64,000 nucleotides of DNA from Bin87 sp965221295 (GTDB lineage Bacteria; Chloroflexota; Dehalococcoidia; Lucifugimonadales; UBA3495): assembly GCA_965221295.1 (NCBI GenBank), contig OZ244879.1, positions 248,001 to 312,000 on the forward strand. The letters are read 5' to 3'. A model generated the notes under the pieces. The model searched no databases and was not told the DNA's origin. It saw nothing but the letters and a program-made list of their open reading frames with translations. The position numbers and the translations under genes were made by a program. Shown here one piece after another: positions 26,276 to 36,670 of this stretch. Position 1 is the first letter of the stretch. Every line of letters starts with the position of its first letter.

Positions 26276-28462
26276 ATGACGACGCCATCTCAGGCAGTTC
26301 CGGGGTCTCAGGCAGCTCCGGGGTCTCAGGCAGCTCCGGGGTCTCAGGCAGCTCCAGGATCGCGGGAAGCTCAGGGATCTCAAGAATCTTCGGGCGGCCA
26401 TCCCTCTGTGGAGCGGGCCCAGCAGTTGCGAGACGAGTTGTGGTTCCATAACGACCGGTACTACAACCAGGACTCGCCCGTCATCAGCGACGGGCAGTAT
26501 GATGCCCTGATGCAGGAGCTCCGTGAGCTGGAAGCCGCCCATCCCGAATGCCGCGCGGCCAATTCGCCCACGCAAATGGTCGGCGGCAGCCCGTCCGACC
26601 GGTTCCCCCAGGTGGAACACCCCATACCCATGCTGAGCCTGGCCAACGCGTTCAGCCGCGAGGACCTGGAGGCGTGGAGCCGACGCGTTACGGATCTGCT
26701 CGACGGCCAGCGGTTCCGGATGGTGGCCGAACTGAAAATCGACGGCCTGGCCGTGCGCCTCGTGTACCGCAACGGCGCATTTGTGCTGGGCGCGACCCGG
26801 GGCAACGGCCAAACCGGAGAGGACGTCACCCACAACCTGCGCCAAGTGCAGAGCATTCCCCATACCCTGGTTGGCGACTATCCGCCCGTACTGGAAGCCA
26901 GGGGCGAAGTGTATCTCCCCCTGGACAGTTTTCGCCGCATGAATGAAGAACGGGAGCGCAACGGAGAACAACTCTACGCGAATCCCCGCAACACCGGCGC
27001 GGGAACCATCCGTCAACTCGATCCGGAGGTTACCCGCAGCCGCAACATGGAGATTTGGACGTACAGCCTCAACGACGTCGGCGCCTCGCCCCTGCCGACC
27101 GGCCACTGGGAGTCCCTGGCGGCGCTGGAGTCCTGGGGTTTTCGGGTCAATGAACGCAACCGGCTCTGCGACAGCGTGGCCGAGGTCTGCGAATACTACG
27201 ACGAAATGCTCGCCCGCCGGCACGACTGGAACTACGAGGCCGACGGCGTGGTGGTCAAGGTGGACAGCATCGCCCAGCAGAACGCCCTGGGCGTGGCCGG
27301 CCGCGAGCCGCGCTGGGCCATCGCCTACAAATTCCCCGCCGAGCGCGCCCATACCCGCCTGCTGAACATCGTGGTCAACGTGGGACGCACCGGCAGCCTC
27401 AACCCCCAGGCCATCCTGGAACCCGTCGTCGTCAGCGGCGCCACTGTACAGCACGCCTCATTGCACAACGAGGAGGACATCCACCGCAAGGACATCCGCA
27501 TCGGCGATCTCGTCGAGATCGAGCGCGCCGGCGACGTAATCCCCCACGTCATCGGCCACGCGCCGGAGCCGGGCCGGGAACGCGGCCCCGAATTCCGTAT
27601 GCCAGAGCGCTGCCCCGAGTGCGGCGACGCCATCATCAAGGAAAGCGGCGACGCCATGCACCGTTGCCCCAACGCCGCCTGCCCGGCCCAATTCTTCGAG
27701 TCCTTGAAGCACTTCGTCAGCCGCGGCGCCATGGACATGGACGGCCTGGGAGAACGGTGGTGTCGCATCCTGATTGATCGCGGCCTCGTGTCCGACGTGT
27801 CTGACTTATACGCGCTTACCCAAGAGCAGTTGGTTGAACTCGACCGCATGGGCGACAAGCTGGCGACGCGAATCCTCGCCAACATAGAGGCTAGCAAGGG
27901 CCGCCCCCTGGCCCGCATCCTCTTCGCCCTGGGCATCCTGCACGTTGGAGCGGAGGTGGCGGAGCTGCTGGCGGCCCGTTACGCCGGCATCGACGACATT
28001 GCCGCCGCTCGCAGTGAGGACCTGACCGAGATCGACGGCATCGGCCCCCGCATCGCCGAGAGCATCGTCAGCTACTTCGCCAACGAACGCAACCGACAGA
28101 CCATCGCTGGCCTGCGCGCGGCGGGGGTCCAACTCCGTCGGGAGCTGGCGCCGGTGGATGAATCAACCCAGCCCTGGAAGGGGCAGACGTTTGTCATCAC
28201 CGGCTCCCTTTCGTCCATGACGCGCCGGGAAGCCGAGGGCAAGGTCAAGGCGCTGGGAGGCAGCGCCACTTCCTCGGTGAGCCGGAAGACCAACTGGCTG
28301 GTGGCCGGCGAGTCTGCCGGCAGCAAACTCGCCACCGCCGAACGCCTGGGGGTAACGGTTCTGGACGAAAGCCGCTTCCTGGCGCTGCTGTCCGACCCGG
28401 CCTCGGTCTTCGGTGACGATGCGGTCGACGGTGAACCGAGTATGACTCAGCCGCTGATCTAG
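26276..28462 (+). CDS. ligA: NAD-dependent DNA ligase
   Basis: This is a 728-residue protein. It contains LRDELWFHNDRYYNQDSPVISD (NAD-binding Ia domain), AELKIDGLAVRL with the nucleotidyl-accepting Lys of KxDG, and ANPRNTGAGTIRQLDP. CPECGD ... CPNAACPAQ is the zinc finger. Helix-hairpin-helix repeats (EIDGIGPRIAESI) and a C-terminal BRCT domain (GQTFVITGSLSSMTRREAE) follow. It joins nicks in replication and repair. About 40 extra N-terminal residues come from 18-bp repeats. It ends in a 4-bp convergent overlap with the next gene. Confidence 0.97.
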   Translation: MTTPSQAVPGSQAAPGSQAAPGSQAAPGSREAQGSQESSGGHPSVERAQQLRDELWFHNDRYYNQDSPVISDGQYDALMQELRELEAAHPECRAANSPTQMVGGSPSDRFPQVEHPIPMLSLANAFSREDLEAWSRRVTDLLDGQRFRMVAELKIDGLAVRLVYRNGAFVLGATRGNGQTGEDVTHNLRQVQSIPHTLVGDYPPVLEARGEVYLPLDSFRRMNEERERNGEQLYANPRNTGAGTIRQLDPEVTRSRNMEIWTYSLNDVGASPLPTGHWESLAALESWGFRVNERNRLCDSVAEVCEYYDEMLARRHDWNYEADGVVVKVDSIAQQNALGVAGREPRWAIAYKFPAERAHTRLLNIVVNVGRTGSLNPQAILEPVVVSGATVQHASLHNEEDIHRKDIRIGDLVEIERAGDVIPHVIGHAPEPGRERGPEFRMPERCPECGDAIIKESGDAMHRCPNAACPAQFFESLKHFVSRGAMDMDGLGERWCRILIDRGLVSDVSDLYALTQEQLVELDRMGDKLATRILANIEASKGRPLARILFALGILHVGAEVAELLAARYAGIDDIAAARSEDLTEIDGIGPRIAESIVSYFANERNRQTIAGLRAAGVQLRRELAPVDESTQPWKGQTFVITGSLSSMTRREAEGKVKALGGSATSSVSRKTNWLVAGESAGSKLATAERLGVTVLDESRFLALLSDPASVFGDDAVDGEPSMTQPLI
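26292..26363 (+). repeat. 18-bp tandem repeats in the 5' end of ligA
   Basis: There are four copies of GGCAGCTCCGGGGTCTCA (the first and last diverged), in frame, adding AAPGSQ-type repeats to the ligase N-terminus. On the minus strand the unit reads CCCCGGAGCTGCC, which shares the core CCCxGGAGCTxCC with the repeat before the flavin oxidoreductase at 21.5 kb. Confidence 0.85.
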
Positions 28463-28893
28463 CGAATTAGCCCGTACACCCGGTCGGGTTTCAGGGTCAC
28501 AATCACGGCGTCCTGCTGCACCATAGCCCGGTCGTATTCTTCCCAATTGGGGTGCTCGTGGTCGCCGCAGGCCATGAAGGCCTCCCGGAGCTTGACGCGC
28601 ATCACTTCGGCGTCGGTGTTGTGATAGTCCATCAGGGTTGACGTCCCCTCCACCACGGCGAATTGCCGCCAATCTTCCGCCACGGCCATCACGTTGCACC
28701 GGTTGTTGCGCCGCAGATTGCGCACCTTGTAGGACGCGCCGCGCACCGTCACGAATATCGGCCCATCGTCGCCCTCGAAGGGCGATACCCCGCAGACGAC
28801 GATGCTGGTCTGCGCCGAGCCGTCCCTGCGGAAAGTGTTGATTACGCCACGGTGGTTGCTGGCAAAGAACTGCCTAACGTCGTTGAATTCCAT
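28459..28893 (-). CDS. Pyridoxamine 5'-phosphate oxidase-like (PPOX/F420-type) flavin protein
   Basis: This is a 144-residue protein. MEFNDVRQFFASNHRGVINTFRRDGSAQTSIV and PIFVTVRGASYKVRNLRRNNRC match the split-barrel fold of PPOX-class F420- or FMN-binding proteins. The C-terminal part (RAMVQQDAVIVTLKPDRVYGLIR) is typical. GAGGAGG is 5 nt upstream of ATG 28893, so I reject the longer upstream frame. The substrate is unknown. It overlaps the ligA end by 4 bp on the opposite strand. Confidence 0.82.
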   Translation of the reverse strand: MEFNDVRQFFASNHRGVINTFRRDGSAQTSIVVCGVSPFEGDDGPIFVTVRGASYKVRNLRRNNRCNVMAVAEDWRQFAVVEGTSTLMDYHNTDAEVMRVKLREAFMACGDHEHPNWEEYDRAMVQQDAVIVTLKPDRVYGLIR

Positions 28894-29009
28894 GGGATCC
28901 TCCTCGAAATTCGCTCCGGGGGCGTCTGATGCCGGGATGCTCCGTTCGGTACGCTCCCCAATGGTTTCCCAGTCGGCCGGCGTCGCGTGATATTGGCCGG
29001 CCATGCCGG

Positions 29010-31529
29010 TTAGTGGCTGGCGTACTCTCCTATCACTTCGTAGATGGACACGCCGTTCGATTCGAACGACGGCGCCAGCCAGCCTTCAGACGCCCACCTT
29101 GCCATCCGCTCCCCAACGTCATCGCCATAGGCCGACAGTTCCCGGGGGCCGACCACCAGCCACCGGACGCCGTAGTAGCGCAGCAGCCGGCCAGACGTGG
29201 CGGCGTCGTCGGATTTGAAGATGGTTTCCACGTCGGCCCGGCGCCGCGTCAATTCAGGGTTGATGTCATGGCCACGCCATTGGCGTTCATGGCCCTCCCA
29301 AGATAGCGGCGTGGGCCGACCGGTCGGGCCGGACAAGCCGTTGGGGTCGTAGTCATTGCCCACCGCCTCTACGATGCGTCCCGGCTCGGCCGAGTCCCGC
29401 AACCATACGACCGCCTTGTATTCGCCCGGAGAGAATTGGCGCAGGTGGTTCAGGCCGGCCAGCGTGTTGTCCTGCCGGGTCTCTCCCGGCGACATCCACC
29501 CGGTTCGCTCCAGCGTCGCCGCCACCGGATAGTACGCGGAAGCAATCAGGAGAACTGATACCGCAGCCACCCACGCGATCCGCAACCTGGCCAGCGGTAG
29601 GGCCCATTCGTCCACCCAGGAACGGCGCCGAGGCGCTGCCAAAATGTAATACATGCCGACGGCGCCGGCGATTCCAAGCAACAACCACGCTTGGTAATAG
29701 AACTTGAAGACCGTGTTCATCCGGTTGCCGAACTGGTCGGCGATGTGGAACAGTTCGGCCCCTGCCAGCAGGAAGAATCCGGCTGCCGCCAGAGCCAGGG
29801 CGAACACGGCCCACTGCGCCCGTCGGCGCCACGATGCCAGCGTCAGAGCGCAGTAGGACGCCAGACAACCCATGAACAGCAGAGGAACCGCCAGCGTCAA
29901 CCTCCCGACGACCAGGTTGTTGGCCAGTTCCAGGCCATCGGACGACATCGAAACTCGCGCTGCCACAGCGACCAGCCACAGCGCGAATACTCCGACGCCA
30001 AAGGCCGCGACCAGCAGGGCATAGACGCGACGTTCGCCGGTGGGCCAACCGGCGTCCAGCGCGGCGCGGGCCACGAAGCTGGCAGCCAGAATCGCCGGCG
30101 CTCCCATCGCAATGATGAACAACGGCGGACGAGTGGCCGGCCCGGCAATGGGCAGTATGCCAGCCGTCTGGCTATCGAAGGTTCGGAAGAATGGCAGGTA
30201 GAGCACGACTCCCGCCGCCGCCAGTCCCGCAACCAACAGTAGCGCGCGGCCCACGGCCCCGGGCAAAACTGTCGCTCCACCTAGCCCCGCGCCTCCGGGC
30301 TCCGCGCCGTCGGATACGGCCTGCGGTGGTTCGCGCGGCATAGGCTCAGGCAGCGACGCTGGGGCCGGCGGGTCGCGCCAGGTCATCCAGCAGACTATCG
30401 CCACCATGCCCATGATGCAGAGGTACACGGGGAAGTCCCAGGCGTTGATGAAGGCCAGCGCGCCCAGGGTCAGAGCCAACGCCGCGGCCTCTCCGGGTCG
30501 CCTGGCCAACCACTGAAGTCCTGGCGGCTCCGGGGATGTCAGCAAGGCCAGCGCCAGGGCCAACGCCAGGGTCAAGTACGGCAGGGCGGAGACGTGCGCG
30601 TGCAGGTCGCCCAGCAGGAAGCTGAAGAACGGAACCTCCGTGATCGTATAGTCCAAGGACGCGCCGGATTCTCCCAGCGTGTCGATGATCCTGGAACCGC
30701 GCCACCACCACCAGAAATCGTCGGGCAGCCAGCCGCTGCCCCCGGCGGGCGGCTCCAACCCCTTGATGGCGATCCATTCCCAGAATCCATCCCATCCAAT
30801 CCCGCGAACGTAGGCGAACTCCAGGACGCCGGAAAGGTTGCCCAGCAACCCGGTGGCCAAGGCGGTCAGGGTTCCCAACGCCAGCGACCGGGAAGCGGTC
30901 TCTCCGGCATGGCGCAGCAGGTTATAGACCAGGCCCATGACTCCAGCGACGAACATCGCGGGAATGGTGGCCATTGCCAGGTTGTAGCCCACGTCTGACG
31001 GCGCTCCGCTCAGGGTGGTGAGCATCGCGGCCAGGTAATGCCCGCCGTAGTAGTAGGCGATGGGGCGCCCCGATAGCCACTGGTCTTCCGGCGGAAACTG
31101 CGCCGATGCGATCACGGCGTTCATGATGCCGAAATCCATGGGCTTTTCCGTGTGGTTGATGGCCGGGACTTCGCTGATCACCAGGGCCCAGAAGACGAAG
31201 ACGCCCAGGAACAGCAACTCCGTGACGACCACCACGCCCCAACGGCGGCGCAGGAAGTCCTTTAGCTCCAGCCGCTTCCGCCAACCCAGCCACGCGGCCG
31301 CCAGGGCCAGGCAGAACAGGGTTGCGCCAATGCCGGCCGAGGAGTTGGGCACAACGCCCAGGGTCCCGCCCACCCACGTCAGCCAGGCCAGGATCAACAG
31401 GGCCAGGGGGCGAGCGACCGTCCATCCCCGGTCGGCGAGCCGGCCCAACCCGGCAACCGCGCTGGCTACCGGAAAGCCCACCAGGGACAGAACCCATAGG
31501 GCGATCAACCAAGCAATAAGGTCCGTCAT
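29010..31529 (-). CDS. YYY-type integral membrane protein (DUF2298)
   Basis: This is an 839-residue protein with more than a dozen hydrophobic segments. The motif AYYYGGHYLAAMLTTLSG gives the YYYGGHY signature of the Chloroflexi/archaeal YYY family. LHAHVSALPYLTLALALALA, FIIAMGAPAILAAS and NTVFKFYYQAWLLLG are further marks. The C-terminal 150 residues are soluble (GDDVGERMARWASEGW). A GT-C-like sugar transfer function has been suggested for the fold but is unproven. It lies downstream of rnc-ftsY on the same strand. Confidence 0.85.
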   Translation of the reverse strand: MTDLIAWLIALWVLSLVGFPVASAVAGLGRLADRGWTVARPLALLILAWLTWVGGTLGVVPNSSAGIGATLFCLALAAAWLGWRKRLELKDFLRRRWGVVVVTELLFLGVFVFWALVISEVPAINHTEKPMDFGIMNAVIASAQFPPEDQWLSGRPIAYYYGGHYLAAMLTTLSGAPSDVGYNLAMATIPAMFVAGVMGLVYNLLRHAGETASRSLALGTLTALATGLLGNLSGVLEFAYVRGIGWDGFWEWIAIKGLEPPAGGSGWLPDDFWWWWRGSRIIDTLGESGASLDYTITEVPFFSFLLGDLHAHVSALPYLTLALALALALLTSPEPPGLQWLARRPGEAAALALTLGALAFINAWDFPVYLCIMGMVAIVCWMTWRDPPAPASLPEPMPREPPQAVSDGAEPGGAGLGGATVLPGAVGRALLLVAGLAAAGVVLYLPFFRTFDSQTAGILPIAGPATRPPLFIIAMGAPAILAASFVARAALDAGWPTGERRVYALLVAAFGVGVFALWLVAVAARVSMSSDGLELANNLVVGRLTLAVPLLFMGCLASYCALTLASWRRRAQWAVFALALAAAGFFLLAGAELFHIADQFGNRMNTVFKFYYQAWLLLGIAGAVGMYYILAAPRRRSWVDEWALPLARLRIAWVAAVSVLLIASAYYPVAATLERTGWMSPGETRQDNTLAGLNHLRQFSPGEYKAVVWLRDSAEPGRIVEAVGNDYDPNGLSGPTGRPTPLSWEGHERQWRGHDINPELTRRRADVETIFKSDDAATSGRLLRYYGVRWLVVGPRELSAYGDDVGERMARWASEGWLAPSFESNGVSIYEVIGEYASH

Positions 31530-31576
31530 GTTGGGGCCTTGATGGAAAGATCAGGCGGTCGGATCGAGCGGAAGGG

Positions 31577-32536
31577 TCAGGCGGTCGACGCCAGCATGGC
31601 GTCCACGAACTGGCTGGCGTTGAAGGGCGCCACGTCGTCCAGCCCTTCGCCAGTGCCGATGAACAGGATCGGCACGCCGAGTTCTCGTCGGATCGACAGC
31701 GCGATGCCTCCGCGCGCGGTCCCGTCCAGCTTGGCCAGAAAGATGCCGGTGCATCCCACGGCTTCGGTGAAGGCCCGCGCTTGGGTCAACCCGTTGTGGC
31801 CCGTGGTGGCGTCCAGCGTAAGCAGAACCTGATGGGGCGCCGCGTCGTCCAACCCGTTGATCACCCGGCGCACCTTGCGCAGTTCGTCCATCAGGTTGTG
31901 GCGCGTGTGCAGCCGGCCGGCGGTGTCCACGATCAGGATGTCGGCTCCCCTGGCGCGGGCGGCCTGCCACGCGTCATAGGCGACGGCTCCGGGGTCGGCG
32001 CCGTGTTGGTGGCTGACCACGTCCACGCCAACCCGTCCGCCGAGGATTTCCAGCTGCTCCTCCGCGGCGGCGCGGAAGGTATCGGCGGCGCCCAGCACCA
32101 CCTTCTTGCCGGCGCCCGTGAAATGATGGGCCAGCTTGGCGATGCTCGTGGTTTTGCCCACCCCGTTGACGCCGCACACCAAAATTACGTAAGGCGGGGC
32201 CACGGTTTCGTCATCTGACCAGGCGTCAGCGTCGCCTATGGACGTGAGTTCGGCGGTGAGCAGGCCCTTGAGTCGTGAGAAGGCTTGTTCCCCGTCGGCG
32301 AGGCGGCCCGCGCGCGCTTCGGAACGCAGGTCGTCCAGGATGTCCATGGTGGTCTCGACGCTCACGTCGGCCGAGATCAGGATTTCTTCGAGTTCATCCC
32401 AGGTCGATTCGTCCAACTGCCCGGATGTGAACAGGCTGCGGATGCGACCGAACCAGCCCTCTCGGGCGCGTTTAACGCCGGCGTCGGTCTGCTCCTGGTT
32501 GACACGTTCCCGATTGCGTTTGAATATGGAAAACAT
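31577..32536 (-). CDS. ftsY: Signal recognition particle receptor FtsY
   Basis: This is a 319-residue protein. A short basic N-terminus (FSIFKRNRERVNQEQ) is followed by the N domain (LDESTWDELEEILISADVS). The GTPase domain has ILVCGVNGVGKTTSIAKLA (G1), LGAADTFRAAAEEQLE, ILIVDTAGRLHTRHNLM (G3), FLAKLDGTARGG (G4) and PILFIGTGEGLDDV. It docks SRP-ribosome complexes at the membrane. The frame is open further upstream, but MFSIFKRN at 32536 is the family-like start. It is the third gene in the minus-strand run dsbA-like, rnc, ftsY. Confidence 0.96.
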   Translation of the reverse strand: MFSIFKRNRERVNQEQTDAGVKRAREGWFGRIRSLFTSGQLDESTWDELEEILISADVSVETTMDILDDLRSEARAGRLADGEQAFSRLKGLLTAELTSIGDADAWSDDETVAPPYVILVCGVNGVGKTTSIAKLAHHFTGAGKKVVLGAADTFRAAAEEQLEILGGRVGVDVVSHQHGADPGAVAYDAWQAARARGADILIVDTAGRLHTRHNLMDELRKVRRVINGLDDAAPHQVLLTLDATTGHNGLTQARAFTEAVGCTGIFLAKLDGTARGGIALSIRRELGVPILFIGTGEGLDDVAPFNASQFVDAMLASTA

Positions 32537-32728
32537 ACAGGGGATGGCTTGCAGTGGTGTGGGTTGGAGTTTGGGCGGCCCATTGTGGCAGGTTGGCCCC
32601 CCTAGCGGTTGGCCAAAGCGGGGCGTCGGCATTTGCGCCTCCATTATAGACCCGGCAAATCGCTACCGCCCCGGCCGGCCGCTCGCTTCACTAAAATGGT
32701 TGACCAGTTGAATTACAGCCCCGCTGGA

Positions 32729-33514
32729 TTATTGCCCCGTTGGACTATCGCCCCGTTGACTAGACCAGCCATTTATCGAATCTGGGGCCGGCCGGTTTAA
32801 TGGACGGCAGCGCAACGCGACCAACGCGGCCCGGGCGGCTTCTGTTTCTGCGGCGCCCTTGCTCCGTCCCGATCCTGATCCCAGGCTCTGCCCGTCGACC
32901 AGCGCTTCGACGTCGAATTGCGGCCGGTGAGCCGGGCCGGACGAGTTAGCAACGCGATACACCGGCGTGGGTTGCCCTTGTGCCTGAAGCATTTCCTGCA
33001 ACTCGGCCTTGGGATTATCGGGCCGCCATCCGGGTTGACAGGTCGCGTCAATTGCGTCGGAGAGCGCGGTCAGCGCGAAGCGGCGGGCCGCGTCGTAGCC
33101 GGCGTCCAAATACACCGCGGCGATCATGGATTCCATCACGTCGCCCTGGATGCCTTCGCTGTAGCGATCTCCAGCGCTTTCGGCCCCCCGTCCCAAAAGG
33201 GCGTACTCGGCCAATTCCATGGCGGCGGCAACGGCAGCCAGCGAGCGTTGGCTCACCACTGCCGCCAACCGTCGAGTCAACCCGCCCTCGTCGCGCTCGG
33301 GCAGGCGACGGTACAGCTCGTCGCTGACGATCAGGCGCAGCACCACGTCGCCCAGGAACTCCAAGCGTTCGTAGGAATCCGTGGTCGCTCCGCCGGTGTC
33401 ATTCACGTAGGAACGGTGGGTCAACGCCTGAACCAACAAGCCCCGGTTCCGAAAGCTCAGGCCCAGGGCTTGTTCCAGTTCGGCGACGGGGCGATGTCCG
33501 CCGGGCGAACTCAT
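32729..33514 (-). CDS. rnc: Ribonuclease III
   Basis: This is a 261-residue protein. It has TDSYERLEFLGDVVLRL (signature box, catalytic Glu/Asp), GDVMESMIAAVYLDAGYD (second acidic cluster) and a C-terminal dsRNA-binding domain (NPKAELQEMLQAQGQPTPVY ... GSGSGRSKGAAETEAARAAL). It cleaves double-stranded RNA in rRNA maturation. The stop falls in an imperfect 17-bp repeat (GCCCCGTTGGACTATC-like, 32715-32760). The start is uncertain because no good ribosome site precedes ATG 33514. Confidence 0.95.
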   Translation of the reverse strand: MSSPGGHRPVAELEQALGLSFRNRGLLVQALTHRSYVNDTGGATTDSYERLEFLGDVVLRLIVSDELYRRLPERDEGGLTRRLAAVVSQRSLAAVAAAMELAEYALLGRGAESAGDRYSEGIQGDVMESMIAAVYLDAGYDAARRFALTALSDAIDATCQPGWRPDNPKAELQEMLQAQGQPTPVYRVANSSGPAHRPQFDVEALVDGQSLGSGSGRSKGAAETEAARAALVALRCRPLNRPAPDSINGWSSQRGDSPTGQ

Positions 33515-33530
33515 TGCGGGAGGAATGCGC

Positions 33531-34163
33531 TCAGCCGCGCACGCCCTCATACGGCCACGGCGGCGACGGACGCTTGACCTCGCCAACGTGCTTGTGGTCG
33601 GCCATCATTTCGACGAGGTTGTCGTAGATGGGTCCCGCTTCGTCATCGGACGGGATAAACATCTTGACGAAGGATGCGTTGCCGTTGGGGAACACGTACA
33701 GCGGCACTCCGAAGGCTCCGTGAACTTCCACGGCTTCGGTGTGGCTTTCGCCGATTTCGCGCATGATCTCGGGATCGGCCAAGTCTTCCGCGAACCGACC
33801 CATATCCACGCCGGAAGCCTCGGCCACGGCGTTGATGGCGTCGGCGTCGGTCAGATCAATGCGATCTTCGTGGCGCGCCCGGAGCAGGTTGATGAAGAAC
33901 CGGTCGAAGATTTCCTGTCCCTGACGTTCGGCGGCCAGGCCGGCGCGCAGTTCGAGCAGGGTGTTGTCGGAGTCGTCCTGTTCCCAGTACTTGAATCCGT
34001 CATCGTTGTTGTTGTCGTGATTCACCTGGACCAGCGAGAACGGTTTGAGCTCCACGTTGATTTCGTGGTCGGTGTTCTCGCGTACTTTCGCCCACCACAT
34101 GGCGGCGTTGTACACGAAGGGTCAACGAAAGTCGTAATATACCTTGAAATCGGTGTCGGCCAT
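33531..34163 (-). CDS. DsbA-like thioredoxin-fold selenoprotein (UGA = selenocysteine)
   Basis: ATG 34163 has a perfect AAGGAGG site 7 nt upstream (34171-34177). The protein starts MADTDFKVYYDFR, then UGA (34122-34124), then PFVYNAAMWWAKV. Reading through gives 210 residues. In homologues of this DsbA / hydroxychromene-isomerase-like family the position is 'YFDFRCPFVY', so UGA stands at the redox Cys as codon 14. The rest is typical: LRARHEDRIDLTDAD, ESHTEAVEVHGAFGVPLYVF with the cis-Pro, and a KRPSPPWPYEG tail. Calling only the part after UGA would lose the catalytic residue. It is the upstream gene of rnc-ftsY. Confidence 0.85.
34089..34107 (-). promoter_or_regulatory. SECIS-like hairpin after the DsbA UGA
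   Basis: On the minus strand CGCCGCC-AUGU-GGUGGGCG can fold as a stem with one bulged G and a 4-nt loop. The loop begins after 21 intervening nt from the UGA, within the 16-37 nt range of bacterial SECIS elements, and contains a G. The match is fair rather than perfect. Confidence 0.45.
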
Positions 34164-34377
34164 GGTGGCGCCTCCTTGGTTTGCTCACGCGGTAGTTCGG
34201 CTACCCGCGCCATTTCTAGCGGGATTCTAGCATAGACCAGCGGCATAGTCATCAGGTTTGATAGATTGTCAGGTTCGCCGGGGCCCGCCCAGGCCCGTAG
34301 CCACAGTGGGCCCATGGGTTCTGTCACACATGGCGCTCCCATGCCCTCGATAAAGCCGAGCCTATTCCTCCCACCTA

Positions 34378-35905
34378 TCCCTTGCAGTCGTTGCGAGCGA
34401 AGCGCGGCAATCTCGTTGGCCGCAACCAACGGCCGTTCGCCTCCCCGCCCCGGTGGCCGTTCGCCCAGGCATCGAGATTGCCACGGCCTTCGGCCTCGCA
34501 ATGACAGACGTTAGAAGCGCCCTCCCAACTGTCATCGCGAGCGCCCCCACACTGTCATTGCGGGCCCCAGCTGTCATTGCGAGCGAAGCGCGGCAATCTC
34601 GTTGACCGCAACGCGTGGCGCTCCGCCCCCGCCCCGGCGGCCGTTCGCCCAAGCATCGAGATTGCCACGGCCTTCGGCCTCGCAATGACAGACGTTAGAA
34701 GAGCCCGCGCAATGACAGGCCTTAGAAGCGCCTTCGCAATGACAGGCCTTAGAAGTGCCCTCGCAATAGCAGCCGATGAACCAGCGATGGCGGGCCACCC
34801 ACGCTGTCGTTGCGAGCGCCCCCAGCTGTCATTGCGAGCGAAGCGCGGCAATCTCGTTGACCGCAACGCGCGGCGCTCCGCCCCCGCCCCGGCGGCCGTT
34901 CGCCCAGGCATCGAGATTGCCACGGCCTTCGGCCTCGCAATGACAGACGTTAGAAGCGCCCTCGCAATGACAGACCTTAGAAGCGCCCGCGCAATAGCAG
35001 CCGATGAACCAGCGATGGCGGGCCCCCCACGCTGTCATTGCGAGCGAAGCGCGGCAATCTCGATGGCCGCAGCCAACGGCCGTGCTCCGCCCCGCCCCGG
35101 CGGCCGTTCGCCCAGGCATCGGGATTGCCACGGCCTTCGGCCTCGCAATGACAGGCCTTAGAAGTGCCCTCGCAATAGCAGCCGATGAACCAGCGATGGC
35201 GGGCCACCCACGCTGTCGTTGCGAGCGCCCCCAGCTGTCATTGCGAGCGAAGCGCGGCAATCTCGTTGACCGCAACGCGCGGCGCTCCGCCCCCGCCCCG
35301 GCGGCCGTTCGCCCAGGCATCGAGATTGCCACGGCCTTCGGCCTCGCAATGACAGACGTTAGAAGCGCCCTCGCAATGACAGACCTTAGAAGCGCCCGCG
35401 CAATAGCAGCCGATGAACCAGCGATGGCGGGCCCCCCACGCTGTCATTGCGAGCGAAGCGCGGCAATCTCGATGGCCGCAGCCAACGGCCGTGCTCCGCC
35501 CCGCCCCGGCGGCCGTTCGCCCAGGCATCGGGATTGCCACGGCCTTCGGCCTCGCAATGACAGATCTTAGAAGCGCCCTCGCAATGATAGCCGATGAACC
35601 AGCGATGGCGGGCCCCCAACTGGCATTGCGAGCGCCCTCCCAACTGTCATTGCGAGCGAAGCGCGGCAATCTCGATGGCCGCAACCAACGGCCGTGCTCC
35701 GCCCCGCCCCGGCGGCCGTTCGCCCAGGCATCGAGATTGCCACGGCCTTCGGCCGCGCGATGACAGACGTTAGAAGCGCCCGCGCGATGACAGACGTTAG
35801 AAGCACCCTCGCAATGACAGGCCTTAGAAGCGCCCGCGCGATGACAGACGTTAGAAGCGCCTTCGCAATGATGGCAGGGGAAGCGCTCGTCGCAATGGCG
35901 GCAGG
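34378..35905. repeat. Palindromic repeat array C, largest in the window
   Basis: This is about 1.5 kb of tandem TGTCATTGCGAGCGAAGCGC...GCCTCGCAATGACAG units separated by short 'ACGTTAGAAGCGCCC / CCTTAGAAG' linkers. It is entirely non-coding. Frames on both strands consist of repeating RSALAMTDLRS- or HCEGASNVCHCE-type peptides. It lies between the DsbA-like gene and the nitroreductase. Confidence 0.93.
34733..35563. repeat. Near-perfect 409-bp tandem duplication inside array C
   Basis: The segment from about 34733 to 35141 recurs at 35142-35563 with an offset of 409 bp and essentially no differences by eye, including the unusual linker 'CAATAGCAGCCGATGAACC'. The copies diverge only at the edges, which implies a recent duplication. 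Confidence 0.85.
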
Positions 35906-36060
35906 TCAAAGGTTCTGCCCAGTTGCCGCCGGCGGTTGCGGCGCCGGGCCAGAAGGATTACAGTCAGTGGAGCCGATTCCACCCGCATTCTTTTTGCCAG
36001 CGCCGTTTTCCATTGGCGGCCATTCCATCGCCACCAAAGATTGAGACGAGGAGCGACAGC

Positions 36061-36663
<603 letters not shown>

Positions 36664-36670
36664 GTTGCGC

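Noticed and set aside
27325..27936. Long minus-strand frames opposite ligA
   Set aside because: They are antisense shadows caused by high GC at third positions; ligA is unmistakable.
34378..35905. CRISPR-like regular repeats
   Set aside because: Units are nested palindromes with conserved, non-unique 'spacers' and no cas genes; spacing varies. It is a dispersed repeat family, not a CRISPR array.
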